A DNA stretch of 64,000 nt from Pandoraea captiosa (GTDB lineage Bacteria; Pseudomonadota; Gammaproteobacteria; Burkholderiales; Burkholderiaceae). Every line of letters begins with the position of its first letter. Position 1 is the first letter of the stretch. Below, piece by piece: positions 26,946 to 35,861 of this stretch. The notes under the pieces are model-generated. The model saw only the letters and a program-made list of their open reading frames with translations. It ran no database searches and was not told the DNA's origin. The stretch covers positions 496,001 to 560,000 of the forward strand of contig NZ_CABPSQ010000002.1 of NCBI RefSeq assembly GCF_902459775.1, given 5' to 3'. Made by a program: the position numbers and the translations under genes.

Positions 26946-27217
26946 TGCGTGGTGCGTGCGGTGCTTGGGCGTGATGGGTGCACGATCCATCCGCTATCCA
27001 AGCGTTCCATGAGCGATCCGTGAGCGATCCATGAGCGATCAACGAGAGGACGTCACTTGCGCACACCGTGCCGCGCTAACGTCCGCAGCAAACGAGATGC
27101 GGCCGGCACCGTGAGGTACCGGCCGCGTGGACACCGAGGGAAGGCGGTGTCCGAGAGGCGTCGCACGGCGGGAAGCCTGTCCGTACGCCGCCATCACCTG
27201 CCGCGCTTCGACGCAAC
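26946..27217. other. Convergent intergenic region with two hairpins
   Basis: GCGGCCGG (27099-27106) pairs with CCGGCCGC (27119-27126), and GGACACCG (27129-27136) pairs with CGGTGTCC (27145-27152). Neither has a T-tract. Between 26999 and 27041 there are 11-bp repeats of the type GAGCGATCCAT. Confidence 0.6.
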
Positions 27218-27937
27218 TTAGAAGTCGGGCGTTTCCACCGGGCGCAGATCGAACACGAGCACTTCGGCATCGTTGCCGTTGGCGATCGTGAGCGCGGTTT
27301 CATCGCGCACGCGCACCCCGTCTCCCTCGCCCAGCGCCACTCCGTTCACACTGACGCTGCCGCGTGCGACATGCACGTAGGCGTAGCGGTTCGGTGCGAG
27401 CGTGAGCGTGGCCGATTCATCCCCGTCGAACAGCCCGGCGTACACGCGCGCATCCTGATGGATGTGCAGCGAGTTGTCGCTGCCGTCCGGCGAGATGATC
27501 TTGCGCAACTGGCCGCGCTTTTCTTCCGGCGTAAAACGTTGTTGCTGATACTCCGGGGCGATGCCTGCCTGGTTCGGCACGATCCAGATTTGCAGGAAGT
27601 GCACCGGCGACGTCTTCGAGTGATTGAACTCGCTGTGCGCCACGCCGCGTCCCGCGCTCATCAGTTGCACGTCGCCCGGCTCGATCACCGACCCGGTGCC
27701 CATGGTGTCCTTGTGTTCGAGCGCTCCTTCGAGCACATACGAAAAGATCTCCATGTCGCGGTGCGGGTGCTTGCCGAAGCCCTGTGCCGGTGCCACGCGG
27801 TCGTCGTTGATCACCAGCAGATCGGAGAAGCCGACTTGCTTCGGATCGTAGTAGTTGGCGAACGAGAACGTATGGCGCGAGCTCAGCCAGCCATGGTCGG
27901 CAACGCCTCGGTCGGTAGCTTTTCTGATGTCCAGCAT
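27218..27937 (-). CDS. Pirin-family bicupin protein
   Basis: Encodes 239 residues from ATG 27937, preceded by AGGAG; an earlier ATG at 27958 is less well placed. The first cupin holds the iron ligands (GFGKHPHRDMEIFSYVLEG and GRGVAHSEFN), as in YhhW/pirin proteins with quercetinase-like activity. The second cupin (AYVHVARGSVSVNGVALGEG) lacks obvious metal ligands. The role is probably cytosolic dioxygenase or redox-sensing. It is divergent from phzF across 380 bp. Confidence 0.92.
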   Translation of the reverse strand: MLDIRKATDRGVADHGWLSSRHTFSFANYYDPKQVGFSDLLVINDDRVAPAQGFGKHPHRDMEIFSYVLEGALEHKDTMGTGSVIEPGDVQLMSAGRGVAHSEFNHSKTSPVHFLQIWIVPNQAGIAPEYQQQRFTPEEKRGQLRKIISPDGSDNSLHIHQDARVYAGLFDGDESATLTLAPNRYAYVHVARGSVSVNGVALGEGDGVRVRDETALTIANGNDAEVLVFDLRPVETPDF

Positions 27938-28319
27938 GATGGGCTCCTGTGTCTTCATCGTTTCGTTAAGAGGCTTGCTTGGCCTCGATGAATGACATTT
28001 TAGGGTCCCCATGGAGAACTACAATCCATCTGAATTGAGAATAATTGTCTCGTATAGATTGACAATGCTGGTGAGCCGATTTCGGCCGTTTTTCCGGCAA
28101 CGGGGCAGAAGTTTCTTAAGGGGTGGGGTACAAAATGCCGAAAACGGCTGCATTGGCGCGCGTGCCGGGAGCCGATGTGCGAGACTACGAGCCTTCATTT
28201 GAAAGGTCAGCCGACCGCCCCGCGAATCGGACGGCAAGGCCCGCCGACCGGCGGTCGCCCTCACTCACAAGGTGGGGAGGCTGTCACCCTGTCCGATCAC
28301 TCTCTACTGGAGCATCGCC
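27938..28319. other. Divergent promoter region of pirin and PhzF genes
   Basis: No gene is seen. On the minus strand TTGTCA and TATTCT are 16 bases apart around 28044-28071, a plausible pirin promoter. The -35 also forms a TTGTC-N11-GACAA inverted repeat, a spacing seen in LysR-type sites. Confidence 0.45.
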
Positions 28320-29189
28320 ATGAGCCGCAGTTACGCATTCCGCATCGTCAATGTCTTCGCCGAATCCGCCTTCGGCGGCAATCCGCTGTGCGTGTTCGAA
28401 GACGCGCGGGGGTTGAGCGACGACGAGATGCGTTCGCTGGCACGCCAGTTCAATCTGTCCGAGACGACTTTCATCTTGCCGTCGGAGACGGCCGATGCGC
28501 ATGTGCGGATCTTCACCCCCGGCTACGAAATGCGTTTCGCGGGCCATCCGACGCTCGGCACGGCCCATGTGCTGCGTGCCATGCGCAATCTGGGCGATCA
28601 CGTCACGCTGCAGTTCGCAGCGGGTCTGGTGCCGGTCCAGGCCAAGGGCGATCACTGGACGTTGACGGCGCCGTCGTCGGGGGAGCCGAAGATCGAGAAG
28701 GCGACCGAGGCGGATGCGGACATCGCGGCGCTCGTGCGCCTGAGCCGCGACGACCTCGCGCAATCGCCGCAGTGGGTCGACACGGGGGCCGACCAGTTGC
28801 TGATTCCGGTGCGCAACGCCGAAGCCGTTGCCCGTGCACAACCCGACAGCGCGAAGCTGGAGCGTTGGCCGCTCTCGAGCCTGGAGCGCAAGACCGGGTA
28901 CGTGTTCTCCATCGACGATCAGACGGGTAACGAATTGCAGGTGACGGCACGATACTTCTTCACCACGCAGGGCGGAGGTGTCAGCGAAGATCCGGGTACG
29001 GGCTCGGCGTGCGCCAACCTCGGCGGATGGCTGATCGGGCAGGACTATCCGCTGCCGGTGCGTGCGCGCGTGTCGCAGGGCGATGCGATCGAGCGTCCGT
29101 GCCGACTGACGCTCGAAGTCACGGAAAAGCGCGAGATTCGAGTGGGCGGTAACGTCATCGAGATCGCACGCGGCGAAGTGAGCCTGTAA
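28320..29189 (+). CDS. PhzF-family isomerase/epimerase-like protein
   Basis: Encodes 289 residues. Family markers are AFGGNPLCVFEDARGL, LSETTFILP (with the catalytic Glu), MRFAGHPTLGTAHVL and EDPGTGSACANLGGWL. PhzF itself isomerises a phenazine precursor, but most members have unknown substrates. No phenazine genes are nearby, so it is a generic PhzF-like enzyme. The yigZ-type gene starts 32 bp downstream and is probably co-transcribed. Confidence 0.93.
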   Translation: MSRSYAFRIVNVFAESAFGGNPLCVFEDARGLSDDEMRSLARQFNLSETTFILPSETADAHVRIFTPGYEMRFAGHPTLGTAHVLRAMRNLGDHVTLQFAAGLVPVQAKGDHWTLTAPSSGEPKIEKATEADADIAALVRLSRDDLAQSPQWVDTGADQLLIPVRNAEAVARAQPDSAKLERWPLSSLERKTGYVFSIDDQTGNELQVTARYFFTTQGGGVSEDPGTGSACANLGGWLIGQDYPLPVRARVSQGDAIERPCRLTLEVTEKREIRVGGNVIEIARGEVSL

Positions 29190-29221
29190 GGCTCGGGGAA
29201 ACGTCAGGGAACGACAGTCGT

Positions 29222-29806
29222 ATGTACGCATTGGCAGCACCGGTCGAAACCGAGCTGGACATCAGAAAGAGCCGGTTTATCGGCATCGTCATGCCCATCG
29301 CGTCGCGTGAATCGGCCATGCGCGAATTGGATGCGTTGCGCGTGCGCTTTCCGAACGCCACGCATTACTGCTGGGTATTGTTGTGCGATGGCGCGTCGGG
29401 TTTCGACGACGACGGCGAGCCGGGCGGCACCGCCGCGAAGCCGATGTACAACGTGCTCATGCACAAGGGGCTGATGAACGTGTTCGCGGTGGTGGTGCGC
29501 TACTACGGCGGTATCAAGCTCGGTGCCGGCGGGCTGACGCGTGCGTACGGACAGGCGGTGAGCGAGGCGCTCAAGCTCGCAACGCTCACTGCCGTCGAGC
29601 CGATGGCGCAGCCGCGGTATCGCTGCGCTTTCGCGCATGAAGCGACGCTGCGCCGGCTGGCGGAGCGTCACGCCGCGGACGTGCTCGACGTCGCTTACGA
29701 CGACGCCGTTACCCTGCGCTTGCGAATGAAGGCGCGTGACGTGGAGGCGTTCGAAGCCGCCGCAACGCAAGCGTTGAGCGGCGGCCTCGAACGATGTGAC
29801 GACTGA
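29222..29806 (+). CDS. YigZ/IMPACT-family protein
   Basis: Encodes 194 residues. The UPF0029 N-domain is evident (KSRFIGIVMPIASRESAM, DDGEPGGTAAKPMYNVL, VVRYYGGIKLGAGGLTRAYG), followed by the DUF1949 ferredoxin-like C-domain. YigZ proteins are cytosolic, and the eukaryotic relative IMPACT affects the Gcn2 stress response. The bacterial function is not settled. Confidence 0.94.
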   Translation: MYALAAPVETELDIRKSRFIGIVMPIASRESAMRELDALRVRFPNATHYCWVLLCDGASGFDDDGEPGGTAAKPMYNVLMHKGLMNVFAVVVRYYGGIKLGAGGLTRAYGQAVSEALKLATLTAVEPMAQPRYRCAFAHEATLRRLAERHAADVLDVAYDDAVTLRLRMKARDVEAFEAAATQALSGGLERCDD

Positions 29807-29884
29807 GGTGTTCGGGCGTTGTCGACGCCATCTCGGCCCGAGCTTTGGCCCGAACTCGACCCGAGATTGACCTCACCTCCAACG

Positions 29885-30565
29885 CTATCGCACGTTGATC
29901 ACCCCGCGCATGCCGGCTTCGAAGTGACCGGGCTCCAGACAGGCGAAGTCGACGGTGCCGGCTTGCGTGAAATGCCACACCAGCGTTTTCTTCTGACCCG
30001 GTTCGACCGTCACGGCGTTGGCTTCGGTGTGCGTCATGCCCGGCATCTGCTGCATCATTTTGGCGTGCTCGGCGAGCGAAGCCGCTGTGCCCAGCGTCAA
30101 CTCGTGACGAATCTTGCCGTTGTTCGCCACCACGAAGCGCACCGTGTCGCCACGCTTGACCGTCAGCGTGGCGGGCGAGAAACGCATGGTGTCGCGCATG
30201 TCGACGTCGACGGTGCGCGTCGCCTTCGCGTCGTCGCCCGGCTCGCCGATAGCGGCCGCTTCACCCCCATGGCTGTGCTGCGCGTGCATGGCATGCGTCG
30301 CGTGTGAATCGTCGGCGAACGCGGGCGTGGCAAGCCCGAGCATGGCCGCACTCAGCATAGGAACGCGCACGAAGCGCAGGCGTCGCGCCGCACGTTGCAA
30401 GCGGCTTTGCCCGGCGGTATGCGGGGCCGTGTTCGACCCGAGGGGCGAACTGACGGGCGAACCGAAGGGTGAACCGAGAAGTGAACCGAAGCGTGAACCG
30501 AAGCGTGAACCGAGAAGTGAGTCGAGGCTTGCATCGTGGCGTGAGCCGAGGGGCGTGCGAATCAT
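29885..30565 (-). CDS. Periplasmic cupredoxin (CopI-like copper tolerance protein)
   Basis: Encodes 226 residues. The cupredoxin domain carries the type-1 copper ligands (NNGKIRHELTLG and VDFACLEPGHFEAGM: His, Cys, His, Met). A His/Met-rich stretch after the signal peptide (SHATHAMHAQHSHGG) should bind copper. The ATG overlaps the oxidase stop (ATGA). The first 45 residues are a Gly-Ser-Arg-Phe repeat encoded by 12-bp units, so the export signal (LRFVRVPMLSAAMLGLATPA) starts unusually late. An internal ATG at 30358 may be the true start. Confidence 0.85.
   Translation of the reverse strand: MIRTPLGSRHDASLDSLLGSRFGSRFGSLLGSPFGSPVSSPLGSNTAPHTAGQSRLQRAARRLRFVRVPMLSAAMLGLATPAFADDSHATHAMHAQHSHGGEAAAIGEPGDDAKATRTVDVDMRDTMRFSPATLTVKRGDTVRFVVANNGKIRHELTLGTAASLAEHAKMMQQMPGMTHTEANAVTVEPGQKKTLVWHFTQAGTVDFACLEPGHFEAGMRGVINVR
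30455..30545. repeat. 12-bp tandem repeats in the cupredoxin N-terminus
   Basis: About seven units related to GTGAACCGAAGC encode the Gly-Ser-Arg-Phe/Leu repeats ahead of the signal peptide. Confidence 0.8.
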
Positions 30566-31908
30566 GATTTGACTCCGGTTTTGGCCGCCTTTGCGGGCTG
30601 GCGATGGGTAGAGGGTAACGCTGAAGTGCTGCCTTGCCACGGACTTGCGACGGAGCCGCGTGGCGCGCGATACCAGCCGGGATCGCGATAACTGTCGCGC
30701 GGCAGGTCCTGCCGCACTTTCAGGGTGGTGAACATGCCGCCCATTTCGATGGGGCCGTACGGGCCGGTGCCCGTCATCATCGGCAGCGTGTTTTCGGGCA
30801 ACGGCATGTCCATGCCGTTCATCGACCCGCCGGTCTCGCCCATGGCCATGTAGTCGGGAATGATGCGGGCGATCTTCGCGGCGATCTCGCGCTGGTTGAC
30901 ACCGAGCATGGTGGGCACGTCGTGTCCCATCGGGTTCATCGTGTGGTGCGACTTGTGACAATGCAACGCCCAGTCGCCGGGTTCGGTGGCGTCGAACTCG
31001 ATGGCGCGCATTTGCCCGACGGCGACATCCGTGGTGACCTCGGGCCACTGCGCCGTTGGCGGCACCCAGCCGCCATCGGTGCCCGTGACCTTGAATTCGT
31101 GCCCGTGCAGGTGAATCGGGTGATTCGTCATGGTCAGATTGCCGATGCGGATTCGCACCCGGTCGCCCTGGCGCGCGACCAGCGGATCGATGCCGGGGAA
31201 GGCACGACTGTTCCAGGTCCACAGGTTGAAGTCCGTCATCTCGTTCACGCGCGGCGTGCGCGTGCCGGGGTCGATCGCATAGGCGTTGATGAGGAAGACG
31301 TAGTCGCGATCCACCGGCATGAACGACGGGTCTTTCGGATGCGTGACCCAGAACCCCATGAGGCCCATCGCCATTTGCATCATCTCGTCCGCATGCGGGT
31401 GATACATGAATGTGCCCGGACGTTTGGCCTCGAACTCGTAGACATATGTCTGGCCGGGAGCGATCGCGCGCTGGTTGAGGCCGGCTACGCCGTCCATCCC
31501 GTTGGGCAATCGCTGGCCGTGCCAGTGCACGCTCGTCGCTTCGGGCAGCTTGTTCGTCACGTAAAGGCGGACACGGTCACCTTCGACGACTTCGATGGTC
31601 GGGCCCGGGCTCTGGCCGTTATAGCCCCAGAGGTTCGCTTGCATGCCGGGCGCAATTTCCCGCACGACAGGCTCGGCGACCAGATGGAACTCCTTGACGC
31701 CATTGCGCATGCGCCACGGCAGTGTCCAGCCGTTGAGCGTGACAACGGGGCGATAGGGCCGCCCGTTCGGCGGTGAGAGGGGCTTGGCGGTGCTGGCATC
31801 GTTGCGCGTGGCGGCGTCCGGCAGCGCGGCGAGGCTGGTGCGTTCGACGGCAGCCGCGCCCATGACGGCAAGACTGGCGTTGCGCAGGAATCGTCGGCGC
31901 GAAGTCAT
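30562..31908 (-). CDS. Multicopper oxidase (copper tolerance)
   Basis: Encodes 448 residues. A twin-arginine signal is present (SRRRFLRNASLAVMGAAA). All four copper-binding motifs are visible: HWHGQRLPNG, MYHPHADEM, NHPIHLHGHEF and HCHKSHHTMNPMGH. It is expected to oxidise Cu(I) to the less toxic Cu(II) in the periplasm. It is the third gene of a four-gene operon with ATGA overlaps on both sides. Confidence 0.93.
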   Translation of the reverse strand: MTSRRRFLRNASLAVMGAAAVERTSLAALPDAATRNDASTAKPLSPPNGRPYRPVVTLNGWTLPWRMRNGVKEFHLVAEPVVREIAPGMQANLWGYNGQSPGPTIEVVEGDRVRLYVTNKLPEATSVHWHGQRLPNGMDGVAGLNQRAIAPGQTYVYEFEAKRPGTFMYHPHADEMMQMAMGLMGFWVTHPKDPSFMPVDRDYVFLINAYAIDPGTRTPRVNEMTDFNLWTWNSRAFPGIDPLVARQGDRVRIRIGNLTMTNHPIHLHGHEFKVTGTDGGWVPPTAQWPEVTTDVAVGQMRAIEFDATEPGDWALHCHKSHHTMNPMGHDVPTMLGVNQREIAAKIARIIPDYMAMGETGGSMNGMDMPLPENTLPMMTGTGPYGPIEMGGMFTTLKVRQDLPRDSYRDPGWYRAPRGSVASPWQGSTSALPSTHRQPAKAAKTGVKS

Positions 31909-33518
31909 GCGTCACCTCCGTGTCGATGGGATTGCGAGGGCTGTGTGGGTGGTGACGGTTGCGAGGATGTTGGCGTTGGCGTTGCTACGCCTGTGGCGAC
32001 GCTGCCCGATGCAGAGGGCGTGCCCCGCGCCTGGGCGTTCGCGCCCGGCGGTGTGTCTGCCTCGTCCGGTTCTGCCCCGCCGACGCTTTCCCGAAACGCG
32101 GTGTCGGCAAGCCAGTAGTCGGCCCTCGCATCGATGTCGCCGAGGATCGTGTCACGTTGCTCGCGGGCATCGGTGAGCAGATCGAACACGCTCGCCAGCA
32201 TGCCGTTGTATCGCAGCAACCATTCGTCCGAGACGCGCTGGCGCATCGGCAGGATCGTCGTGCGGTAATGCTCCGCGATGTCCCACGCGGCGAGCGCCTG
32301 CGCACGTCGCGTGCGAACGTCGGCACGCGCGGCCACCGCCGTGTCCGCCAGACGGTCGACACTCTGGCGATAGCGCGCTTCGGCACCGGCAACGCGCGCC
32401 GAGCCCCTGTCGAACAGCGGAACCTCCAGTGAAATCTCATAGCCGTGTTCGCTGGGTTTGCCTGTCTCGCTGTTGTTGCGGTATGCCGTGTCGAGCACGT
32501 TGACGATACGCGTGACGCGCGTGAGACCGAGGTCGCTGGCCGTGGCGTCGAGCGCTGCGCGCGCGGCGCGCACGTCGGCACGCTCGCGCAGGGCTTGCGC
32601 TTGCGCATCTGGCCAGGCCGGCCGGGTGCGCGGCAAGTCGGGCAATCGCGAGGGCAGCGTGAATTCCAGTTGTTGCCCCCACAGACCCATCTGGCGCGCC
32701 AGATGTTCGCGCGCCGAGTTGGCCTGCTCGCGTGCGCGGGCGAGCCGCGCCGCCGTGTCCGCGTAGACGAGATTCGCTTGCGTGCGGCGCATCGCGCTGA
32801 AGTTGCCTGCGCGGGTCATGCCGTCGGCGAGTTCGCTCGCGGCCTGCGTGGCAAGACGGGTTTGCTCGAGGATCGCCACGCGCTCCTGTGCGGCAACGGC
32901 GTCGATCCAGGCCCGGCGCGTGAGCGTGGCCTGTTCGACAATGGCTTGCGTTACCTGCGCCTGCACTTGCGCGAAGCGACGCGCTTCGATGCGCGCGGCC
33001 AGCGGCATCGTCAGCACGCGCACGAAGTCGATGCCCCACGTGCGTTCGATGCTGACGTCGCCGCCGCCTTGCACGCGCTGGAACGAGAAGCGCGGATTAG
33101 GCAACCGTCCGGCCTGTACGAGCGACGCCTCGGCAATACCGAGTTCCGCATAGGTCGCCTGCAAGCCGCGATGGTTGAGCAGCGTGACACGAACGGCGGC
33201 GTCGATGTCGAGCGGCCGCTTGAGCAAGTCGTCGCGGGCATCGGCCAGCGCTTGCGCGGTGGCGTCGTCACGCGCCCAGACGGCGGAGGCGCCGAGACGC
33301 TTTTGCGTGGCTTGCGCGACAGGGGAGAAACCGCCGTCGTCGCTGAACGTGGCGCAGCCCGAGAGGGCGAGCGTCGCGAGCGCGGTGAGTGAGGCAAGGA
33401 CGAACGGTGTTCGCCGGGAAGGTCGCCGGCCTAACGACGCGACATGCGACGGTGCGACATGCGACGGGGTGCCCGTGGCGATGCGCAATGTCGAAGGAAA
33501 GGAAGTCGCGTGCCTCAT
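31905..33518 (-). CDS. TolC/CusC-like outer-membrane channel lipoprotein
   Basis: Encodes 537 residues. After a 50-residue leader a lipobox LSGC marks lipid anchoring. Two outer-membrane efflux repeats follow with long coiled-coil helices (RNCA-free, Ala/Arg-rich). The C-terminal 50 residues are Pro/Ser/Thr-rich and end with a His motif. It probably exports metal or binds periplasmic copper, but no inner-membrane RND pump or adaptor gene is adjacent. The ends overlap both neighbours by four bases. Confidence 0.87.
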   Translation of the reverse strand: MRHATSFPSTLRIATGTPSHVAPSHVASLGRRPSRRTPFVLASLTALATLALSGCATFSDDGGFSPVAQATQKRLGASAVWARDDATAQALADARDDLLKRPLDIDAAVRVTLLNHRGLQATYAELGIAEASLVQAGRLPNPRFSFQRVQGGGDVSIERTWGIDFVRVLTMPLAARIEARRFAQVQAQVTQAIVEQATLTRRAWIDAVAAQERVAILEQTRLATQAASELADGMTRAGNFSAMRRTQANLVYADTAARLARAREQANSAREHLARQMGLWGQQLEFTLPSRLPDLPRTRPAWPDAQAQALRERADVRAARAALDATASDLGLTRVTRIVNVLDTAYRNNSETGKPSEHGYEISLEVPLFDRGSARVAGAEARYRQSVDRLADTAVAARADVRTRRAQALAAWDIAEHYRTTILPMRQRVSDEWLLRYNGMLASVFDLLTDAREQRDTILGDIDARADYWLADTAFRESVGGAEPDEADTPPGANAQARGTPSASGSVATGVATPTPTSSQPSPPTQPSQSHRHGGDA

Positions 33519-33955
33519 TGCGAGTCCCCTTCCGGGATGTGTCCGCCATGCGCAGCGGGCGCCGGAGTCATCGGCATCTTGTGACCCATTGCGCTGTGGT
33601 CCATCGATGCTGGTGAGGCCGGCATGTTGTGTCCCGCATGGCCCGTCGGCGTGGTTGGGGGATTGTCGCGTTGACGGGGCATATCGTGGTGGCCGCCCGA
33701 CATGCCGGCGTTGCCGGACACGCTGGCGTTGATCGCGCGCCAGTCGCCGGTCGGCACCGACAACGCCGGTGCGGTGAAGTCACCGAGCACGCTGGCGGGA
33801 ATGGGACCCGCAGGGGCGTCCGGAGAAGCCGGGTCGTGGATCACGACCGGTGGCGTCGCGCTGTCTGCTGCGGTGGCGGTTACCGACCCGGCACCCCACA
33901 GCGATAGCGCGACAGGCACGCGCCACGCGTGCCGTCGTAAGAGAAGAAGCGTCAT
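33515..33955 (-). CDS. Secreted Met/His-rich copper-binding protein
   Basis: Encodes 146 residues from ATG 33955. A signal peptide ends near ATAAD. The C-terminal half is very rich in Met and His (SGGHHDMPRQ, GHAGHNMP, MDHSAMGHKMP, AHGGH), the usual composition of periplasmic copper-binding proteins. It is the first gene of the copper operon and its stop overlaps the start of the channel gene. I recognise no named family. Confidence 0.75.
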   Translation of the reverse strand: MTLLLLRRHAWRVPVALSLWGAGSVTATAADSATPPVVIHDPASPDAPAGPIPASVLGDFTAPALSVPTGDWRAINASVSGNAGMSGGHHDMPRQRDNPPTTPTGHAGHNMPASPASMDHSAMGHKMPMTPAPAAHGGHIPEGDSQ

Positions 33956-34206
33956 CGAAAGACTCGTCGATACGGCGATGCCGCAGACGATGCGCTCGGC
34001 CTGCCAAATGTCGGAAAGGCAGGAAAGGCCCGAACGCCGTCGCGCATCACCCATTCATCGGGCGGACGGACTTACGGTGTGCATGACGTGGCCAGCATGG
34101 ACCGCGAGTGAGCCGGGGCCGGTCGTGCACGACGACGTAAGTCAGTTCGACGGGGAACGAAGACGACGTGCATCCGGTTCGCGCGTGCGCGGTGGACGCA
34201 GTGTCG

Positions 34207-34710
34207 TCAGACGGCGAGTGCTTTGGGAGGGCGTTCAGGCACTGCGACGACGGCACTGGCGGCAGACGTACGCAGGAAAGGAATGGCGGTGGACGGCTGG
34301 GCGTCCGGCAGGCGCAGCGCCACGCTTGGCGGCAGCGCCGTGCAGACGACGCACGCCGCACACGCGGAGCAACTGGCGTGAAGACTGTGCGCGCCCCCGG
34401 CATCGTGCGAGTCCGGCAAGGCGCCAGGTTCGCGCAATGAAGCGATCACGCCGTCGTCACCGTGATGGTGTGCGCCGGACATCGCGTGGTCGTCCATGGC
34501 CACGCCGCCGGACGTCGTCGCGTAATGCCGGGGCATCGGCAGTGGCGCCATGACGGCGGCCTCGCTTGCCGTCGCAGCGGCAGCTTGCGCCGACGTCGCC
34601 GACGTCGCAGGCGTTCCCGGCGCGCAATGCGTGCGCAGCGCAGCCATGGCCTGTAACGGCATGGTTACGCACAACAGCATCAGCACGAGGAGTTTGCGCC
34701 AGCGATTCAT
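34207..34710 (-). CDS. Secreted Cys/His-cluster protein, probably copper-related
   Basis: Encodes 167 residues from ATG 34710 (MNRWRKLLVLML...), with a signal peptide ending AMAA. It has a His patch (SGAHHHGDD) and a Cys cluster (HASCSACAACVVCTALPPS) suited to Cu(I). It is located about 250 bp before the copper operon on the same strand, which points to metal handling. No named family is recognised with certainty. Confidence 0.6.
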   Translation of the reverse strand: MNRWRKLLVLMLLCVTMPLQAMAALRTHCAPGTPATSATSAQAAAATASEAAVMAPLPMPRHYATTSGGVAMDDHAMSGAHHHGDDGVIASLREPGALPDSHDAGGAHSLHASCSACAACVVCTALPPSVALRLPDAQPSTAIPFLRTSAASAVVAVPERPPKALAV

Positions 34711-34830
34711 GCCGCGCAGTCTAGCACCGCCTGCGCGCCGCTCGCAAATCGACGTGCGGCGCATGATGGCGAGCATCGCCCGCAACGCGTGGACAGCGTC
34801 GGCAGCACGCACGCCCAGGACACCCCAATG

Positions 34831-35235
34831 TCAATGTTCGAACAGATGGAACGTCTCGAAGTGAGTGCGTCGTCTGGACAGCGCCACGAGATTGACGACG
34901 CACACGAGCGCGACGAGCACGAACAGCGGGGCGGACACTTCCACCGTATCGCGTGCAAGCAGCGAGAAAACCGTCAGCAATACCATTAGCGAGAGCAGCA
35001 CGCGATGCAACCATGCGGCCAGACGCAGATATCGCTCGGACTGCGCGACGAGTACCACGAGCGAAACGTAGAACGGCGCCGCGATCATGGCGAGCACACA
35101 AAGCGCGAGCAACACGCCGAGCACGCTGGCCAGCAGCGCGTGCCCGTCGGCGGCGCTCGATTGCACGCCGACCACCGTCGCCGCAGCGAGGTAGAGCAGC
35201 ATCAGACCATCGAGAACGATTGCGAGTCGGTTCAT
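34831..35235 (-). CDS. Small four-helix inner-membrane protein
   Basis: Encodes 134 residues from ATG 35235. Four hydrophobic stretches can be seen (IVLDGLMLLYLAAATVVGV, LLASVLGVLLALCVLAMIAA, LLSLMVLLTVFSLLA, LFVLVALVCVVNLVAL). The C-terminus is RRTHFETFHLFEH. No family is recognised. It follows the hypothetical gene at 35262 by 26 bp and may be co-transcribed with it. Confidence 0.65.
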   Translation of the reverse strand: MNRLAIVLDGLMLLYLAAATVVGVQSSAADGHALLASVLGVLLALCVLAMIAAPFYVSLVVLVAQSERYLRLAAWLHRVLLSLMVLLTVFSLLARDTVEVSAPLFVLVALVCVVNLVALSRRRTHFETFHLFEH

Positions 35236-35261
35236 GACAACTCTCCGGCGGCGCGCCGAGA

Positions 35262-35861
35262 TCAGCTCGGCGGTGATGGCGCGACGTACGGGCGCGGCTG
35301 GGCATCGTCCTCCTGCATATCGGACGTGTCCGCTGTACCCGACCTTGCCGACGATGTGGGGGGACGCGGGACCGTCGATGCCACTGCGGGCAGCGCAAGG
35401 CCGAGCCAAACGGCGGCAGCGTCGACGCTCGCCGGGTTCGAAGGGGCCTGTATGCGATACACGGCAACGTTGCCGCAGTCGTCCGAACAGAACAGGTCGC
35501 GCTCCAGATCGGCCACGACGTCGAGTCGCTGCTGAACGCGGTAGAAGCCCAGGGGCGTGAGGTCCTGGACGAGCGCGGCGAGGGTCTCGGGATAGAGAAA
35601 GACGCGGGACGGCCAATGGCCGTGCCGGAGGCGAAACCGACCGAGCGCGCCAAGCACATGCGCCAGCGTGCCGCCATGACCGCGAACGAAGTCGATCAGG
35701 TGCGACGTGCCGTACCCGTTGGTGTACACAAACGCTCCGTTGACTTCCCGAAGGTGAGTGCCCGGTAAATATTGGTCTTGTGATTCGATAGTTGCAGACA
35801 GGTGCCGTAGGCGAAATCCGCACTTTCGCTTAGTCCGTCGGCATGAGTGGGGCGGGCTCAC
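35262..35861 (-). CDS. Hypothetical protein
   Basis: Encodes up to 199 residues. The central part (NGAFVYTNGYGTSHLIDFVR ... GFYRVQQRLDVVADLERDLF) looks like a folded alpha/beta domain. The last 45 residues are Pro/Ser-rich. The first 25 residues are basic and may be upstream of the real start. No family is recognised. It is probably co-transcribed with the small membrane protein. Confidence 0.55.
   Translation of the reverse strand: MSPPHSCRRTKRKCGFRLRHLSATIESQDQYLPGTHLREVNGAFVYTNGYGTSHLIDFVRGHGGTLAHVLGALGRFRLRHGHWPSRVFLYPETLAALVQDLTPLGFYRVQQRLDVVADLERDLFCSDDCGNVAVYRIQAPSNPASVDAAAVWLGLALPAVASTVPRPPTSSARSGTADTSDMQEDDAQPRPYVAPSPPS

Noticed and set aside
28123-28323. Small plus-strand frame before phzF
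   Set aside because: It has no ribosome site, its codon use looks random, and it lies in the divergent promoter region.
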